Shown here: positions 1 to 10,102 of the stretch, piece after piece
Numbering within the stretch: position 1 is the stretch's first letter
Layout: each line of letters begins with the position of its first letter
Source: Metarhizium brunneum
Taxonomy: Eukaryota; Ascomycota; Sordariomycetes; Hypocreales; Clavicipitaceae
Assembly (NCBI RefSeq): GCF_013426205.1
Contig: NC_089424.1
Span: forward strand, 3,968,001-4,032,000
Length of the DNA: 64,000 nt
Direction of reading: 5' to 3'
Translations under genes and position numbers: made by a program
Notes under the pieces: model-generated
The model's input: only the letters and a program-made list of their open reading frames with translations
Databases searched by the model: none
Told to the model about the DNA's origin: nothing

Positions 1-891
1 TGGCCGTTCTCCCCGGCGCACTGCTCATGTGAATCGGTGACCAGTCTCTATCCTGGCGGGACTTGGGCCAAGTTTCGGAAGCCATTCGATACAAAGAAGC
101 GAGCCTGGGCTCGTCGCTATCATCTCGATTTATCCCTTCAGGAGACCCAGCCGTGTCCGTTGTGTGAAACATGGCAGAGGTGTCGAAATGGCGACGCTTT
201 AAAAATTCAGCTAGCCGAGTGGCAGGGGCGGCGGCGGCGACGACGCCGCCAGGAGTCGCGATCGAGGTTCACGCTGAAGCATCTGGTGTACAACTTTTGG
301 ACTTTTGTAGCGTCCGACCCCCCGGGACAAGGTGTTCGCCTACTACGGCCTGCTGAACCTGTATGCTGCGGAGCGGCAGCGGACCGACTACGGCAGGTCT
401 CGCGGGGATTTACACCGCGGCAACGAGGGACCTCATCCGGGGCGAGGCATCTCTAGCCGCCTTGTCGAGCTGCATCTACCCGCTTCACTGGAGGAAACAC
501 CTTCCGTACTGGGTGCCGGACTACAGCGTCGCGGTGGCGAACCCTGTCCCCCGCAGCTTTTGCGCGGACAGGGCGCTGGAGTACGTCCCGCCCGAGACGA
601 CGCCCGACGACGCGACGAGCAGCCTGCTCCGTGTACGGGGGTACTTTATCGGCCGCGCCTCGGCCGTCGGCGGGCGTTCTGGCACGAGGGCCCAACGAGA
701 AGCTCGCGTTTGACCCGTCGTGGCTGAAGCTACCGCTGTCGCTGCGAGGCAAGGGCGGCTACCTACCCGGCGCTGGTGATGGCCGTGCCGGGAGGTCTTT
801 GTTTATGGGGGCCGCGAATGTCAGTGGTTTGATGCATGGGGAGGTGGTGCCTCTGTTGAGGAGTGGCGTGGGAGAACTTGAGCTTGTTTGA
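1..891 (+). pseudogene. HET-domain (heterokaryon incompatibility) gene relic, 5' end outside the window
   Basis: Pieces of one HET-type protein lie in all three forward frames. Frame 1 gives LVYNFWTFVASDP up to about 320, frame 2 gives DKVFAYYGLLN from about 326, frame 3 gives IYTAATRDLI, LPYWVPDYSVAV and LRVRGYFIGRA from about 395 to 660, and frame 1 returns with VSGLMHGEVV up to the stop at 891. HET proteins normally carry DPRDK(V/I)(F/Y), a WVPDW-like motif and a late GLMDGE-like motif in this order, so the order is conserved while the frame is broken at least three times. The first break is one extra C in the C-run 318-323, inside the DPRDK codons. Introns do not explain single-base shifts inside motifs. 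I infer a pseudogene; sequencing error in the homopolymer could explain only the first break. Confidence 0.72.
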
Positions 892-1222
892 TAGATGGAA
901 TAGATACATGCCCATCCATTCATCTATATGTATGTATACATGTATTTTTACCCGCGTCTTTGCATAGATGTACATCGGCCTTTATATACAGCAGTCTATA
1001 TACACATATCTAGTACATTTAGAGTTCCTCCCGTAGCTTCTCTAGGTATAGTCTTGCTGCTAAAATATAAGCCACATGATCCTCTCGTCTATTAATAAAG
1101 CTTACTTGTATATATTGAGCATGTTTTGCACATCTATACCGACAGGTATATGTATGTGCGTGCGTACGTGTCAGAGTAGATATACACCAACGCCGTATAC
1201 AAGGCCCATATTATACAGCCAC
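892..1222. other. Intergenic, between convergent HET genes
   Basis: AT-rich spacer with TATGTATGTATACATG-like simple sequence around 925-1010 and 1130-1190. It probably holds the 3' UTRs of the two convergent HET genes. I see no gene. Confidence 0.6.
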
Positions 1223-3121
1223 CTACTGCACTTGCAGTGTCTCCAGCAATGTCTCCAGCCGCTCATCATGGTTCCCGAAAATCAAGGCGTACAGGGTCCT
1301 CGCGTCCATCATCAAGTCCAGCTTATACGACATGTGGACGCTGCCGTCGTCGAAGCCCCCGTCGGCCAGGACGTCCCTGACAGTCAGGGCGGTGCCGCAA
1401 ATGTGCATCCTCACGTCGTTGGAGTGGTCCTCGGGGGCCGGGCGCACGACGACCCTCTTCATGGGGTGGCCGTCGACGCGGCAGACGAGGTCGCCCTGCC
1501 GCGTGTCGGGCGGCACAAACGCCAGCTTGTAGGGCGTCTGGTCCCACGGGGCCGAGGACATCTTGAGCATGGCCAGCCGGGGCTCGTCGGGGGTGGCCGT
1601 CTCGTGAGCCCAGGCGCCCTGCAGGCCCGGCGGCGGGCCCGGCGAGCGGCGGTGCATAAACGGCCAGTAGGCGCCGTACATCTCGGGCCCGTGGAAGACG
1701 ACCCTGTGGTTCTGGAAGCCCGAGAGGGCGACGAGGCGGCCGTCCGGGCTGTCGAGGATGCGGCGCATCAGGCCGTCGTTTTCCATGTGCGCGCTGTCCA
1801 GGTCGCCGCGGTACAGGCGCTGCAGCTCGGCCTCCCAGGCGTCGACGAGGTCGAGCGACGAGAGCAGCTCGCTGGCCGAGGGGCCCAGCGACACGACGAC
1901 GCCGTAGACCTCGGCGAAGAAGGACAGCGCCGAGAGGGCCAGCGGTCCCGCGGGCGCCCGGCCGTGCGAGTCGTGGAAGGACTCGTCGCCCGCGTCGTTG
2001 CGCAGCTGGACGACGCCGCCGACGGAGCCCAGCGCGGCCTCGCCGCCCAGGAGGTCGCGCACGAGGCGGCAGAAGCGGACGCGCGCGTCGCAGTCGGACG
2101 GCAGCAGCTCGTGGCGGCTCATGAAGTGCATCGTGTCGCACCACACCTCGAGCAGCGTCTTGCTGTAGTCCATGGGGAACCCGCGGCCGTCGGTGGACAG
2201 CCCGACGAGCCCGTAGATCTTGTCCCGGGGGTCCTTGGACAAGGCCGAGGCGTGGCTTTCGAGGAGCTGGCGCAGCGAGCAGCTGCCGTCGTACTTGTGC
2301 CTCCGGAGCCGGTCCAGACGCAGGGGACCTACACCGTCGTCTTGGTCGGCCCCGTTGTGCCGCCGGATCCACGAGATGAAGGCGTCCCATTCGGCGGGCT
2401 CGCGGCCGAAGCAGAGGTGAATTCGTCGCGCCTTACCAATTTCCTGCAATATCCACACGCGCTGCCAGTAGGCGTCGGCCATGACCCTGTCTCTGATGTC
2501 GGCGTTGGGCTCGGCGCCCGGCGAGTCGGGCCCCAGGTCGATGGGCAGGTTAATGTATCGGCCGCCCAGCCACACGAGCGTCGACTCGGCGCGCGCGTAG
2601 ATGTGCGGCATGATGCGCAGCTGGCTGCTGCGCTCGGGGGTGTCTCTCTGGTTGATGCAGATGGCGTCGATCCAGAGGGCCGCCTGGCGCGCGTGGGTGC
2701 GGAAGTACTGCAGCGCCTCGAACAGGTTGGCCGTCACGTACAGTTCCGCGCCGTCGACGACGATGCTGCACCGGCAAGACTCATCGCCCCAGCGGTACGA
2801 GAGCGTTTCGTACCGCGGGCGGCGCGCAAAGGTTGTGGTCTGCAGCTGGCATGAGAGGAGCCCGTCGGGCGTCAGCTCCGGGTCGATGGTGACGAGGCGA
2901 ATGCCGTCGGCCGCGGCCTCCAACGGGCGGCTTGCGTATGGTTCATCGATGCGCGATGGTGACGATGCGTGTGCAGAGATGGTTGTTGGCGAGGACAACA
3001 CGGTCATGGCCATGGTCCCCCCCCTTTTGGCTGACGAGGAGGTTAACGACGGGACGATTTTGGCCGAGAGGTGACGTCGGGGGATCGAAGCCAGGGTCCG
3101 GCCCGTCGGCGGGTGGTGCAC
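1223..3121 (-). CDS. HET-domain protein
   Basis: Intronless reading frame of 632 residues; HET proteins are commonly 500-800. The HET signature is complete: YETLSYRWGDE at about 104-114, LWIDAICINQRD at about 149-160, the IYARAESTLVWLG block after it, then RVWILQEI near 218 and DPRDKIYGLVGL near 315. The HET domain mediates incompatibility-type programmed cell death when non-self is sensed, usually as the effector part of a recognition protein; that is family knowledge. The C-terminal half (from about 350) has no motif I recognise. Translation may start at the first ATG (3121) or at the ATG of MAMTVLSS (3013), since the 36 residues before it are low in conservation signs. It is very GC-rich (third-position GC), which explains the long open frames on the other strand. 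It faces a degraded HET relic, so this end of the window may be a HET-gene cluster. Confidence 0.93.
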   Translation of the reverse strand: MHHPPTGRTLASIPRRHLSAKIVPSLTSSSAKRGGTMAMTVLSSPTTISAHASSPSRIDEPYASRPLEAAADGIRLVTIDPELTPDGLLSCQLQTTTFARRPRYETLSYRWGDESCRCSIVVDGAELYVTANLFEALQYFRTHARQAALWIDAICINQRDTPERSSQLRIMPHIYARAESTLVWLGGRYINLPIDLGPDSPGAEPNADIRDRVMADAYWQRVWILQEIGKARRIHLCFGREPAEWDAFISWIRRHNGADQDDGVGPLRLDRLRRHKYDGSCSLRQLLESHASALSKDPRDKIYGLVGLSTDGRGFPMDYSKTLLEVWCDTMHFMSRHELLPSDCDARVRFCRLVRDLLGGEAALGSVGGVVQLRNDAGDESFHDSHGRAPAGPLALSALSFFAEVYGVVVSLGPSASELLSSLDLVDAWEAELQRLYRGDLDSAHMENDGLMRRILDSPDGRLVALSGFQNHRVVFHGPEMYGAYWPFMHRRSPGPPPGLQGAWAHETATPDEPRLAMLKMSSAPWDQTPYKLAFVPPDTRQGDLVCRVDGHPMKRVVVRPAPEDHSNDVRMHICGTALTVRDVLADGGFDDGSVHMSYKLDLMMDARTLYALIFGNHDERLETLLETLQVQ

Positions 3122-4135
3122 TAAGCCAAAATCGGACGAGATGGGTTAGGGTTACGGTCAAAGGCCAACCTCGTCTTGCTAGCTTGCAGAAGGGACCTTG
3201 GATTTTCAATCAACCTCTTCCTACCCCTACCTGTTTTTTTAGCGATGCATACCTCACTCACTCCCGCCATAAGCTCGATCCGCGTAACCATTCTAGCTCA
3301 CTGGTGACTCAAGTCGGCCGCGATGCCGCCGGCGGAGCGAGGGCTTTGCGTAAACCCATGTCTTCTCAAGAGAAAAGAAATACAACAGGACCACATCTTG
3401 TCCCCCATGATTCGTCGCCCATCTCTACTCTGTCGGCTGTGCGATATGAGATATGAGATGCGTGATTCTTGGGGCGCTTGTTCTCGTCAGATGGGATCGA
3501 CGGTGAGATGGCGTGTGTGTGACGTTTAGCAGACAGGTCACAGCAACAGCCAAGGCGATTTGTGACGACCTTCAGCCCCCTACATGTCATCTTTGGATTT
3601 GTGGCCTAGGTGACGCTGGGTACTCCGTACTGTGGTGCGCCTTTTACTTGATCCAAGACAAAGTGTCTCGCCGTCGCATCATGCCATGGCGAGTCCCTTG
3701 GGCTCCGACAACACAGCCATCCACAACACAACCGCTACATATGTGCACGTTGACGGCCAAGGCGCCGGCCACTGGTCCCATGCACAATCATGAAGATGGG
3801 AAGTGAAGTGCTAAACGTGCAGCGTCTTATTCTGCATAACTACTGTGCTACACAACATGATGGCGGTAGGTAGGGATAAAGAGAGACTCTTGATTTCTTA
3901 CATGAAAGAGCGGAATAATGCTAAAACTGATACTCTGAAACTCTGCTGCCTGGTATATGAAATCATCCTTTGCTTCCCCTGAATGACTGACTTAATATCC
4001 GCCACTAGCAGAGAGCAAGTTCCTCGTCATTGAGGCCAAACACTTTCCACATGGTTCGCCCATCGTCACTCACTCGCACAGCTGCAGTATTCTGCACAGG
4101 AGATGTGAAATGGAACGCAAACCGTCCCCGAATAC
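3122..4135. other. Intergenic
   Basis: About 1 kb upstream of the HET gene and downstream of the decarboxylase. It holds one TACTCCGTA copy at 3621-3629. Only short, unconvincing open frames are present. Confidence 0.6.
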
Positions 4136-5347
4136 TCAATTAAACGTGGCAATTTTCTCGCCCATCTTGAAATGCCGACGCGACGGATTCTCGACAAACG
4201 TGACATGTTTCTCAAAGACGACGACCACGTCGGATCCGCCAAACTGAAAGTACGATATCTCATCGCCCTTGGCCAAGGTAGTGCCCACTTGAGCCGTCAT
4301 GACGACGGACGAGACCTGCGCCATGCCAATCGGCAATATAGCAACAAAGCCAACGTCACCGCCGTCAATCACAACAAGGCCGCGTGTCTGGCACCACTGG
4401 TATCCAGCGCGGTCTGGAGGGACAATACCCCTTTCCGGCCCTGATCCCGGCCCCGATCGCCGCCGAGGCAGCGGCAACGGCCTAATTGGCACCAGGCCCC
4501 CTCCCCTCTCGGACGAAACGTCAACCTCGAGGTAAACCTGGCCCTGTATGTTCTTGACCTCGAGCACCTTTCCACCCACAGAAGCATGTTGCCGATGATA
4601 GTCATTCGTCGAGAGGAACGAGTGCATGAATACGCCGTTCTGAAAGCGGTCCCTGTAGTCGCTGTCCTGCAGCAAGTCGCTCACCTTCCAAGAGATTCCC
4701 TTGAGCTTGACTTCAGCCGTGCCGTCGGGGAAAGTGACGACGCCGTTTACAATGTTCGCCCAGTTATCAAAGGTGGAATCTGCCGGCATGACAATGACCT
4801 TGGAATTGTTCGGCGCGGCGATGGGCCGAGATCCAGGTTTCAGATGCCGGGCGAAGAATTGGTTAAACGACTTCCAGCCGCCGCGCGGCTCGAGCCATTG
4901 AGACGCCCCGTCGTTGTATTTGGGATTCTTGTAGAATGTCTCCAGGGTCTCCGTCGTGAGGGATTCCGGACGATCCAGGAAGCTCCCCATTTGTTGGGCG
5001 TAGTTGACAAGCCAGTAGGACATGAAGGTCAAAGGGCCGCTGGTGTTGTCGGGATCCAGCTCGCTTTGATAGTCGCGGACGCTGGGCTGCTCAAAGACCC
5101 AGTAGAAGACGCACAGCTTTTGGAGGACCTCGTCCCCGGGGCCGTCGACCCTTGGCACCCAGTGCAGGAAGTCATTGACGTAACGGAAGAAATCGGGCAG
5201 ATTGTAGATTTCTTGACGGTTCATGTCCTCCTCGGCGCGCTCGCGGGCAGTTGTGATGGCCGTCTCGAAATTCTTCTTCCATCCCTTTCTTCCATTGACA
5301 ACATTGATGAAGTCTTGAACAAGGGGGTCAACCTGATGAAGAGCCAT
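4136..5347 (-). CDS. Phosphatidylserine decarboxylase-family protein, soluble type (PSDC + PSD domains)
   Basis: Intronless, 403 residues. The N-terminal third (PLVQDFINVV, EIYNLPDFFRYVND, KLCVFYWVFEQP) matches the PSDC domain found before the catalytic domain in soluble fungal PSD-like enzymes. The catalytic part shows FNQFFARHLKPGSRPI, MHSFLSTNDYHRQHA (about 240-255) and the self-cleavage site FGGSDVVVVF, with the pyruvoyl-forming Ser at about residue 372 (codon 4232-4234). The family cleaves itself at this Ser to make a pyruvoyl group and then decarboxylates a carboxyl substrate without PLP. There is no mitochondrial presequence or membrane segment, so it is probably not the housekeeping mitochondrial enzyme. 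The family includes PsiD-like amino-acid decarboxylases, so phosphatidylserine should not be assumed as the substrate. A Pro/Arg/Gly-rich insert near residues 285-315 is probably coding, since the frame runs through. A TATA-like element lies at 5486-5491. Confidence 0.9.
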   Translation of the reverse strand: MALHQVDPLVQDFINVVNGRKGWKKNFETAITTARERAEEDMNRQEIYNLPDFFRYVNDFLHWVPRVDGPGDEVLQKLCVFYWVFEQPSVRDYQSELDPDNTSGPLTFMSYWLVNYAQQMGSFLDRPESLTTETLETFYKNPKYNDGASQWLEPRGGWKSFNQFFARHLKPGSRPIAAPNNSKVIVMPADSTFDNWANIVNGVVTFPDGTAEVKLKGISWKVSDLLQDSDYRDRFQNGVFMHSFLSTNDYHRQHASVGGKVLEVKNIQGQVYLEVDVSSERGGGLVPIRPLPLPRRRSGPGSGPERGIVPPDRAGYQWCQTRGLVVIDGGDVGFVAILPIGMAQVSSVVMTAQVGTTLAKGDEISYFQFGGSDVVVVFEKHVTFVENPSRRHFKMGEKIATFN

Positions 5348-6658
5348 TGCTTCTAGTAATCAATGAGGGATTAGATTAAAAAGTGCCAATTCGGATACAT
5401 AGAGCTGAGAGGTTACGGGCCCTCAGAATGAGTTGAGAGTTTCTGCGCTGGTAGTGGTGACCCTGGAGAAGACGTCTCTGAGCAACTTATATGGCTGGCC
5501 GAGACCAGAACAGTCACATTTTTACACGTACACCAATTTCAGTCACGTACGACAACGTACGACACGTCAGCATGTGTGCTCTATTGTGGAGGTGCTTTGA
5601 TGCAATGCAATGCCGGGGATAACTGGCTTGCTGACATGGAGGGCCGGGCCTTGGAGACGACGGCAGTTTGTCGCCGAGCGCCACACCCGATGCAGACAAG
5701 AATTGCGCCTGTTGAAAAGCCCATATGTGTCTTGTGATGGACCGTATGGACAGGACCGTCCCCACGGACAGATGCACGACCGGATGCACGGCGCCAATCC
5801 TGGGTTGTCGAGTCATTGATGGCTTCTTGGGTGCAGCTGTACATGTAGCCATTGAATTGGACTCATCATCCCCGCTTCAACTCCGGGGCGTGAGGTGGTG
5901 AGAAGCGTAAAACACATGGAGGCATACGACTGCATGTCAACTCACAACTGTCCTTGTCTCTTGACAAACACGCCAATATCATGAACATTGGCGATTGAAA
6001 TCAGATTTTGAATCTGCGAGACGAGTACACTTTTTAGTCTGTAGTAAATTATTTAATCGCTCTCTAGACCTTGAGCAGCCTTTTTTTACGCTCCGTGGCC
6101 TTCCATCTACTACCGCCATCTCTGGTTATTGGGTTGTCGTTGTCCCGTGTGGCATCTGGCGGGCCCGGGTTGACTTTAATACCGTAATTAAATTAGGGAA
6201 CAGGGTATAACTTATATTAAACCGGCTATAATACATGGTGCGTTAATTCTGCAACCTAGGCATATCGCCGAGGCAAAAATTCTAATAAACGGCGTGAGGT
6301 GTAAACCGTGCACAGGATATTGCATTAATATACAGCACAGCCTTGCGTCATGCTACGAATTAGCTCGTAATAAGTCTAGAGTTTTAAAAAAAGCACGTCA
6401 TTTGGGATTATTGTAATAATATTACTAGTGGTGTAAAGAATAGAATTTTTCTCTCTCTAGCAGACAAAAAAAAACAAGGCCTACATAGTCGGTGCCGTGA
6501 CAGGAAAATCAAATTCAAACACAATTCTCTTGGATTATCCTCTTTCCGATTACTCGCACGTCCCTGTGCTTGCCATGTTCTTTCCCTTTACCACTCGACG
6601 CCCACCACCGGCGGTGCAACTGCGTCGTCGCAGGTGGGAGTTACAGTTTGGAACCCCT
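5348..6658. other. Intergenic, with an AT-rich island at about 6000-6500
   Basis: The decarboxylase promoter lies at 5348-5560. From about 5990 to 6500 base composition turns strongly AT-rich, with runs such as TTAATATA and AAAAAAAA and no open frame of note. This looks like old, mutated non-coding or repeat DNA. No gene is supported. Confidence 0.6.
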
Positions 6659-7861
6659 TCATCGACGGCGCCGAGCTGGGCACGGGTCGTCGTCAGTGGA
6701 AGGCGGGCTGCCGCCACTAGGAGTGGGATACTTCTTCACATTGGCAAATAAAACTTCCACCCTTTTGAGGAAACTGATCTTGCTATTAGTGCTGACAGAC
6801 TTGTGCTCCTCCAAATCGGTCAGCGCAGGCGTAGCAGCGTCAGCCACGACCGGATCGGCCTTTTTGGAGCCCTGGATCACCACCACCTCGAGCTCCTTGA
6901 TGCTGAGGGCCGAAGCAATACAAGTACCGTCGCAATCGAGAGTAGGGAGCGTAGTCGCCTCCTTCTTCGGGACAGTGGCAACGGAATCCTTGAGCGGGAC
7001 GGGCGCACTGATGGCGGACACGATGGTGAACACGTCGGGCGTGGTGAAGTTGCAAACGGACTTGATCTCGCGATATTCAGTCACGACTTGCACCTCGAAC
7101 TCAACCCGAGTATCCGTGACGGTGCCGTCTTCCAGCTTGGCAGAGGAGTAGTATCCCAAGTGGCCCGTAATCTCATAGGTGTACTGCGCAAGGTCCACCT
7201 CCATGGTTGTGGATTCGGGGTATTTCTTGCCATTCAGAGTAAAGCTTCCAATGTTCTGCGTCTTGGGGCGGTTCGTGTAGTACTGCTCGACGGGCACAGT
7301 CTTGTTGGTGTTACCGGAACCCTTGGGAAGCTGGTCCCAGCATTTCCATCCGCGCAGCGTCTCGTTGCGGTTCTGGCACGTAGTGCCGCCAATAGCACCT
7401 TCGACATATGTCCACATGTTGGTCTTGGGCACAACGTCCTTTTCAAAGGCCTCGTAACCTGCGGTCCATCTCTGCAGGTACCAGTCGTACTGCTCCTTGG
7501 AGAGGTGGCCATGGGTCTTCTTGCAGGCCAGGCAGCCTTGAATATCGAGGAAGTAGGAGCTGCCATGTCCTACCAGGCACTTGTGGTAGGCTATACGATT
7601 CGCTTCGGAAGAATTGCTCGAGAGATGCGTGACAATTTCGCACTTTAGAGCAATGGCCTGCTCGGCAAGACAAGGGGGAATAACCTTCTCACCCCCAAGG
7701 GCGTAGGTGCCTGGAGGGTGGCACTGGTCGCCAATTTTGGCCCCTCCTGCAATTCGACCGGCAATGTCCTTGTCCTTGAGGACCTGTCTCTTGATGACGG
7801 AGGCAGAGGCGACGTCAAGAATCGCCAATGCGGCGGTAAGGACCGCGGAATTAAGAAGCAT
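6659..7861 (-). CDS. Secreted protein of unknown function, cysteine-containing
   Basis: 400 residues starting MLLNSAVLTAALAIL, a clear signal peptide probably cut after ASA (about residue 20), followed by VIKRQ, a possible KR pro-peptide processing site. The mature part has paired cysteines (CHPPGTY, PPCLAEQ, LKCEIV, HKCLVG, GCLACKK, TTCQNRN, WKCWD) and several N-glycosylation sequons (NSS, NET, NKT), so it should be extracellular. Around residues 195-270 it reads like a beta-rich domain (QYYTNRPKTQNIGSFTLNG and following). I do not recognise the family. The last stretch (GGSPPSTDDDPCPARRRR) looks unlike the rest, so the real end may lie in a spliced exon. A TATATAA element lies on the same strand at 8004-7998, about 140 bp upstream. 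Confidence 0.78.
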   Translation of the reverse strand: MLLNSAVLTAALAILDVASASVIKRQVLKDKDIAGRIAGGAKIGDQCHPPGTYALGGEKVIPPCLAEQAIALKCEIVTHLSSNSSEANRIAYHKCLVGHGSSYFLDIQGCLACKKTHGHLSKEQYDWYLQRWTAGYEAFEKDVVPKTNMWTYVEGAIGGTTCQNRNETLRGWKCWDQLPKGSGNTNKTVPVEQYYTNRPKTQNIGSFTLNGKKYPESTTMEVDLAQYTYEITGHLGYYSSAKLEDGTVTDTRVEFEVQVVTEYREIKSVCNFTTPDVFTIVSAISAPVPLKDSVATVPKKEATTLPTLDCDGTCIASALSIKELEVVVIQGSKKADPVVADAATPALTDLEEHKSVSTNSKISFLKRVEVLFANVKKYPTPSGGSPPSTDDDPCPARRRR

Positions 7862-7997
7862 TTTTGAAATAAAGCCAAAGATTCAAAGATAAAGGAGCGA
7901 GAAAGAAGATTGGTAGTCAAAGACGGCTTAAAGATGAAAAGACTGGTCGGGTTGAGGTTGAAGACAAGAATTAGTTACTCGGTGGGTAGATGAAGAC

Positions 7998-8004
7998 TTA
8001 TATA
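7998..8004 (-). promoter_or_regulatory. TATA-like element of the secreted protein gene
   Basis: TATATAA on the minus strand, about 140 bp upstream of the start codon at 7861. The position is typical of strongly expressed fungal secreted-protein genes. Inferred from sequence and spacing only. Confidence 0.4.
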
Positions 8005-10102
8005 CACTTGAGAGGAGCCTCGTGGACCGGTTTGTAGAAAAGCGCCCGATATTACAGCTAATTTAACCTTTTTTGAGTGAGTTTAAAATTCTTAATTCAG
8101 GGAATATAAGAAAAAATGCAAGCATCATGCAAGCATTATCTAGAAATACCGTGATGGGCCGTACCAAGCCCGAGAACGGTACAAGGCCACGTAATTCATC
8201 GCACGCGCCTCGGAATCCACTGCCTCGGAATCCGTCAGATTCTATAGACGATAGAAGTTGCAGATGAAATGAAGCCCGGCAAATAACTTATGCCGTGGTG
8301 CCAAGACTCGACATGGCATGATGATGCATTAAGTAGGCCGAGGGCCAAACGAGTGATGCAAGGTCCGTCTATAGATATGCCTTGACGGTTGCTACCGAAA
8401 ATCAAGAAACGTGGACTCAATTCTATGCATTACTGGGCCATGACGCGCGCCAATGGCATCCTCTCCGACTCATCCAACTTGACTTTATCCTGCCAGGTCG
8501 TCGTACTTGTAGAGCCAACAACCTTGGAAATCATCCACCCCCGAGGACTAGGGTCGTTCATCCAATCCGGCCACTCGTATTTGTGGGGGGAAACAAAAAA
8601 AGCTCATCTGATAAGGCTGGGTTTGATGGACCAGGTTCGCATTGACTGTTCAACGCAGCGTTGTATACTCTCGCTACGCTATCGTAATTTGGCCGTCGCC
8701 TACTCCGTAGTCTACTCCCATATGAGAGGAGCAGATAACAAGTGCCGACGTGACGAATCCGCTTTTTATTAAGGATGAGAACCCCACGACCACGTGCCCT
8801 TGGCCACTCGCGACAAGCGCGCCAGGATAATGCAAGGAGGGACCATGATATTCGGCATTTGACAAGACAGCGGAGATTGTAAAGGATCTGGGATACCCAC
8901 ATGTAATACCGACGCTACAGTCCACCCTTGGATTCTTCTTTATGCCGTGCCCTAACAGGGTAGATGTTCGCAGGGGGTAAACTTGTGTATATATGTATAA
9001 TAAAACTTTATATCCTCTCATTATGTACGTTGCATTTTTTACATCTGACAAGCCCAGTTTGACCATGATATCGTAGTTCGACCAGGTAAATGCGGACGAC
9101 AGCTCGAGCCAGGCATTTGCATATGCATTGTTAGATGACGGTCCGCAAATATCTGGCATAAAACGTCGACCGTGTTACACAGCGCGAGTCAACTGCGACA
9201 TGAATATCTGAGACAGATATTGAACTTGAGACGGCAGCTCCAAAAAAAGTAAGTTGGTTATATTTGTCGCATCGTCATACTGAACATCATTTTGACAGAC
9301 GCGCTGGACTAGTCATATTCTGAGACACTAGGTCCAGCTTGTCTATGAACTATTCCGCCACGTTTCTAACCTTGATAGAATATAATAGGCCTGCAGGGAC
9401 TTATAAAATGCCAATTGGAACCAGGATAAGTACTTTTTTAGAACCAACTCGCTCACTTGTAGTCAATATGGAGTATGATTTTCCATTCAAGAAACGCGGA
9501 AGTGTCTCGGAGCAACCTAGTTATATGATTCCACTCCCATTACATAGAAACGAAGAGCCACTTATCGACGGGGAAACATCTTCCCGGTAGCCTTCTTTCC
9601 TGCCTTTTCTTTTTCAGAGAACATCACACGCAACCGTCACATTCGGATTTTCAGCAAGCTTTTCCACGAACGGAGGATACGTGGTTTGTATATTATAGCG
9701 TTGAAAATTCGTGATATTGTTGTCTCGTGTGTTACACGGAAATGGCTGGTTACACAAGGGCTACGGTCACGAGACCTAGGGCAAAGTCCCTCACCGACTT
9801 CTTGTATTTGAAGATGCCTTTGGTCCCTCAAGGTCTTGAGGAAAAGACTGTTATTAGTTGAATTGAGCTATCGCTCCAAGCCCTCTTCGAGCCCTTGTCA
9901 CATCGTGGAAGCTAACGAATAGGACTGGTTATCGGTATATCAGACAATCAGGGACAGGGCATTTCCGAGTATAGCAAATACAAATGTATTTTGTATCGCA
10001 TCGCATGTTATTATAGTATGAATACAACATTACTAACTGCTCAGTGCTAGCTAACTGCAAATCCATGAACCTCACAAAATGACTGCTCTTCTCTCGCCAT
10101 CA
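8005..10102. other. Gene-free stretch with a dispersed repeat copy
   Basis: Upstream DNA of the secreted protein, then AT-rich sequence with short frames in all directions, none with a motif or signal peptide. It contains a TACTCCGTA copy at 8701-8709 and the repeat copy at 9721-9800. Nothing else can be supported. Confidence 0.55.
9721..9800. repeat. Dispersed repeat, copy A
   Basis: About 80 bp aligning to 42368-42457 in the same orientation. Shared blocks are ACACGGAAATGG, GGTTACAC(A/G)AGGGCTACGG, TCACG(A/G)GA(T/C)C and AAAGTCCCT. Copy B has 12 extra bases after the first block. It probably derives from a decayed transposable element; the element type is not identifiable from these fragments. 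Confidence 0.6.

Noticed and set aside
1076..2854. 592-residue open frame on the plus strand
   Set aside because: It is the shadow of the GC-rich HET gene on the other strand; composition is Val/Ala/Arg/Gly-rich with no motif.
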